Shown here: one piece after another, positions 5,420 through 6,831 of the stretch
Numbering within the stretch: the first letter of the stretch is position 1
Layout: each line of letters opens with the position of its first letter
Origin: an uncultured Prevotella sp.
GTDB lineage: Bacteria > Bacteroidota > Bacteroidia > Bacteroidales > Bacteroidaceae
Reading direction: 5' to 3'
NCBI GenBank assembly: GCA_900769055.1
Contig: CAAGFF010000170.1
Location: 1-6,831, forward strand
DNA: 6,831 nt
The notes under the pieces: model-generated
Seen by the model: only the letters and a program-made list of their open reading frames with translations
Database searches by the model: none
What the model was told of the DNA's origin: nothing
Translations under genes and position numbers: made by a program

Positions 5420-6193
5420 TTATCCGAGCACCACGTCAAGCACCATCATGAGCACAAAGCCAGCAGCGAAGCCAATGGTGCTAAGGTTGCTATGCGGATG
5501 TTCGGAAGCCTCTGGTATGAGTTCCTCTACTACCACATAGAGCATGGCACCTGCTGCGAATGCCAGCGCATAAGGAAGCATGGATGTCATGACAGAAGCC
5601 AGCATAATGACGAGCAGTGCACCTACAGGCTCTACGAGTCCGCTCAAGGCCCCTATTGCAAAGCTGCGCTTTCTGCTGTTGCCAGCCGCCCTCATAGGCA
5701 TGGACACTATCGCGCCCTCAGGGATGTTCTGTATGGCAATACCGATGGACATGGCCAGAGCAGCAGCCACGGGAATATCCATTCCAGAGGTCATGGCTCC
5801 ATAGAGCACTACCCCTACCGCCATACCCTCCGGCAAGTTGTGGATGGTGACGGCAAGAGCGAGCATTGTCGTGCGTGAAAGATGCGCCCTTACGCCCTCG
5901 GGCTTGTCCTCGCCTGCATGGACGTGAGGGATAAGCATGTCGATGAGCAGCAGGAATGCCATACCCGCTAAAAATCCCACAGTAGCCTGGACTACGCTAC
6001 CCTCGCTCATGTCGAGAGACGGAATGAGCAGCGACCATACCGATGCCGCCACCATCACTCCCGATGCGAAGCCCAGCATCGCCTTCTGTGCGCGTACCGG
6101 CATCTTGTTGCCAACAAGAAACACACAGGCTGCACCAAGCACAGTACCCATTACGGGAATTGCAAGTCCAAGAAACAATGTAGAGTGCGTCAT
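5420..6193 (-). CDS. ZIP family divalent metal transporter (GufA-type)
   Basis: A 257-residue inner-membrane permease with about eight hydrophobic helices, probably importing zinc or another divalent metal. The metal-site signatures are H118-N-L-P-E122-G in TM4 and Q155-N-I-P-E159-G in TM5. Glutamine in place of the first histidine of the second motif is typical of GufA-like members. E223-E224 in VVEELIPE, in a late helix, matches the position of a further metal ligand in that group. The loop between TM3 and TM4 (residues 90-104) holds H90, H92 and H104, as in many ZIPs. The start codon overlaps the stop of the upstream small gene (ATGA), so translation is probably coupled. No metal-responsive operator was recognised, and the metal cannot be assigned from the sequence. 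Confidence 0.92.
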   Translation of the reverse strand: MTHSTLFLGLAIPVMGTVLGAACVFLVGNKMPVRAQKAMLGFASGVMVAASVWSLLIPSLDMSEGSVVQATVGFLAGMAFLLLIDMLIPHVHAGEDKPEGVRAHLSRTTMLALAVTIHNLPEGMAVGVVLYGAMTSGMDIPVAAALAMSIGIAIQNIPEGAIVSMPMRAAGNSRKRSFAIGALSGLVEPVGALLVIMLASVMTSMLPYALAFAAGAMLYVVVEELIPEASEHPHSNLSTIGFAAGFVLMMVLDVVLG

Positions 6194-6420
6194 TTTATCT
6201 TAGCCCAAATCCACAATACCAGAACGGCACCCACCACGGCTGTTCCTATCTGCCCGACGGTTCCATCCCACGACACACCAAGCCAGCCAAGGACGTTGCC
6301 TCCTACCCATCCGCCAACTATGCCAAGCAGCAGGTCGACGAGGCATCCCTGGTTGTCATGCTTCATAATCTTGCCAGCTATAGCACCAGCTACAATACCT
6401 ATTACAATTGTCCAAATCAT
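6190..6420 (-). CDS. GlsB/YeaQ/YmgE family small membrane protein
   Basis: A 76-residue, very hydrophobic protein with three glycine-rich helices (about 2-17, 27-47 and 54-73). The pattern GIVAGAIAGKIM near the N-terminus and LLLGIVGGWVGGNVLGWLG in the middle is characteristic of the 'transglycosylase-associated' (YeaQ/YmgE/GlsB) family, whose members are associated with stress responses but have no defined biochemistry. The length fits the family (about 80-90). It is the first gene of the unit, with a -7 promoter box about 80 nt upstream, and its TGA overlaps the ZIP start codon by four bases. Being first may mean that its expression tracks the promoter most directly. Confidence 0.88.
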   Translation of the reverse strand: MIWTIVIGIVAGAIAGKIMKHDNQGCLVDLLLGIVGGWVGGNVLGWLGVSWDGTVGQIGTAVVGAVLVLWIWAKIK

Positions 6421-6499
6421 AATTATCAGTCATGTACATTAAACATAAGCCGTAAAGGCTCAACGCATATAGCGCAACCTTACAAGCCGCGTATTTGTG

Positions 6500-6507
6500 C
6501 AAAGATA
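6500..6507 (-). promoter_or_regulatory. Bacteroidota -7 promoter box for the four-gene operon
   Basis: On the minus strand the bases read TATCTTTG followed by CAC, a full match to the TAnnTTTG -7 consensus of Bacteroidota housekeeping promoters. Transcription would start a few bases on, giving a 5' leader of about 75 nt. The -33 element is weak: the nearest TTTG (6540-6537) sits 29 nt away rather than about 20, so the call rests on the -7 box and position. Confidence 0.5.
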
Positions 6508-6831
6508 AGAAAAATCCATGATAAAGGCTGTATCAGCAAACCAAAAAAAGGCATTCTTTAATAATAATTTCATATTTGCACAAGAATTGCAACAGTTCCA
6601 CAAAAGACTACAAGAGTAGAAAAAGGAGAGAAAAAAGGGAATAAAGTCTGCCAAGAAAGGGATAAAGAGCCGAAAAATGGACAAAAAAGGACAGGAAAAC
6701 GACCCCCAGAAGACACAAAATGTTCAAAACAAGGGCCATTTTCCATGCTTTTTTAGTTAACCTAAAATCCGCAACTAAAAGTCATGCAGACTAATATTGC
6801 TGTCTGGATACTCTGTTTGACGATTCTTTAG
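6508..6831. other. Right-end region without a supported gene
   Basis: Apart from the promoter box just before it, I see no gene, RNA or clear terminator here. The plus strand is strongly purine-rich between about 6610 and 6710, with short repeated phrases such as AAAGGGAATAAAG and AAAGGGATAAAG. A minus-strand frame at 6460-6684 is just this composition read as Phe/Leu/Ser codons. The last 50 bases have a weak CAGAC/GTCTG inverted repeat (6787-6791/6802-6806) that I do not interpret. Confidence 0.6.

Noticed and set aside
6460..6684. 74-codon minus-strand frame, Phe/Leu-rich, membrane-like
   Set aside because: The purine-rich plus strand gives such codons automatically; it overlaps the promoter region and has no recognisable family pattern.

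Overview
The window looks like Bacteroidales DNA, most likely Prevotella or a close relative. The evidence is the protein families present (CE7 esterase, GH28 pectinase, LemA/TPM pair, GufA-type ZIP), A-rich leaders without Shine-Dalgarno sequences, and one good Bacteroidota -7 box (TATCTTTG). No rRNA, tRNA, CRISPR array, transposase or phage gene was recognised. All six convincing genes are on the minus strand, so transcription runs right to left.

Right half (6420 down to 3790): a probable four-gene operon. It encodes a small GlsB/YeaQ-type membrane protein, a ZIP metal transporter (joined to it by a 4-nt ATGA overlap), a TPM-domain membrane protein 19 nt later, and LemA. The unit ends at a strong intrinsic terminator (3743-3708). 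Only the TPM-lemA junction is loose. It is 189 nt long and filled with 9-bp and then 8-bp tandem repeats (consensus TCGAGATA on +), lying inside the likely transcript.

Middle (3631 down to 915): a two-gene unit, 8 nt apart, for export of a CE7-type carbohydrate esterase and a GH28 pectin hydrolase. Both have signal peptides. Together they suggest deacetylation followed by hydrolysis of a pectic glycan. No SusC/SusD pair is in view, so a full polysaccharide utilisation locus is not shown.

Left end (1-914): no gene is supported, but the stretch is densely structured. In order it holds eight 21-22 bp units with AAAACG-N-CGTTTT dyads and A/T tracts spaced about one helical turn apart; an 82-bp palindrome with 18-bp perfect arms; three 22-bp repeats; two abutting hairpins with 3-nt loops; two more hairpins with TTC loops; and an array of eleven 26-bp units forming 52-bp and 104-bp higher-order repeats. 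The array ends about 20 bp from the GH28 stop codon. No complete new system of proteins is visible. The unexplained material is this repeat island and the array before lemA.

The far right (6421-6831) holds the probable promoter of the four-gene operon and otherwise A/purine-rich sequence with no gene I can support.
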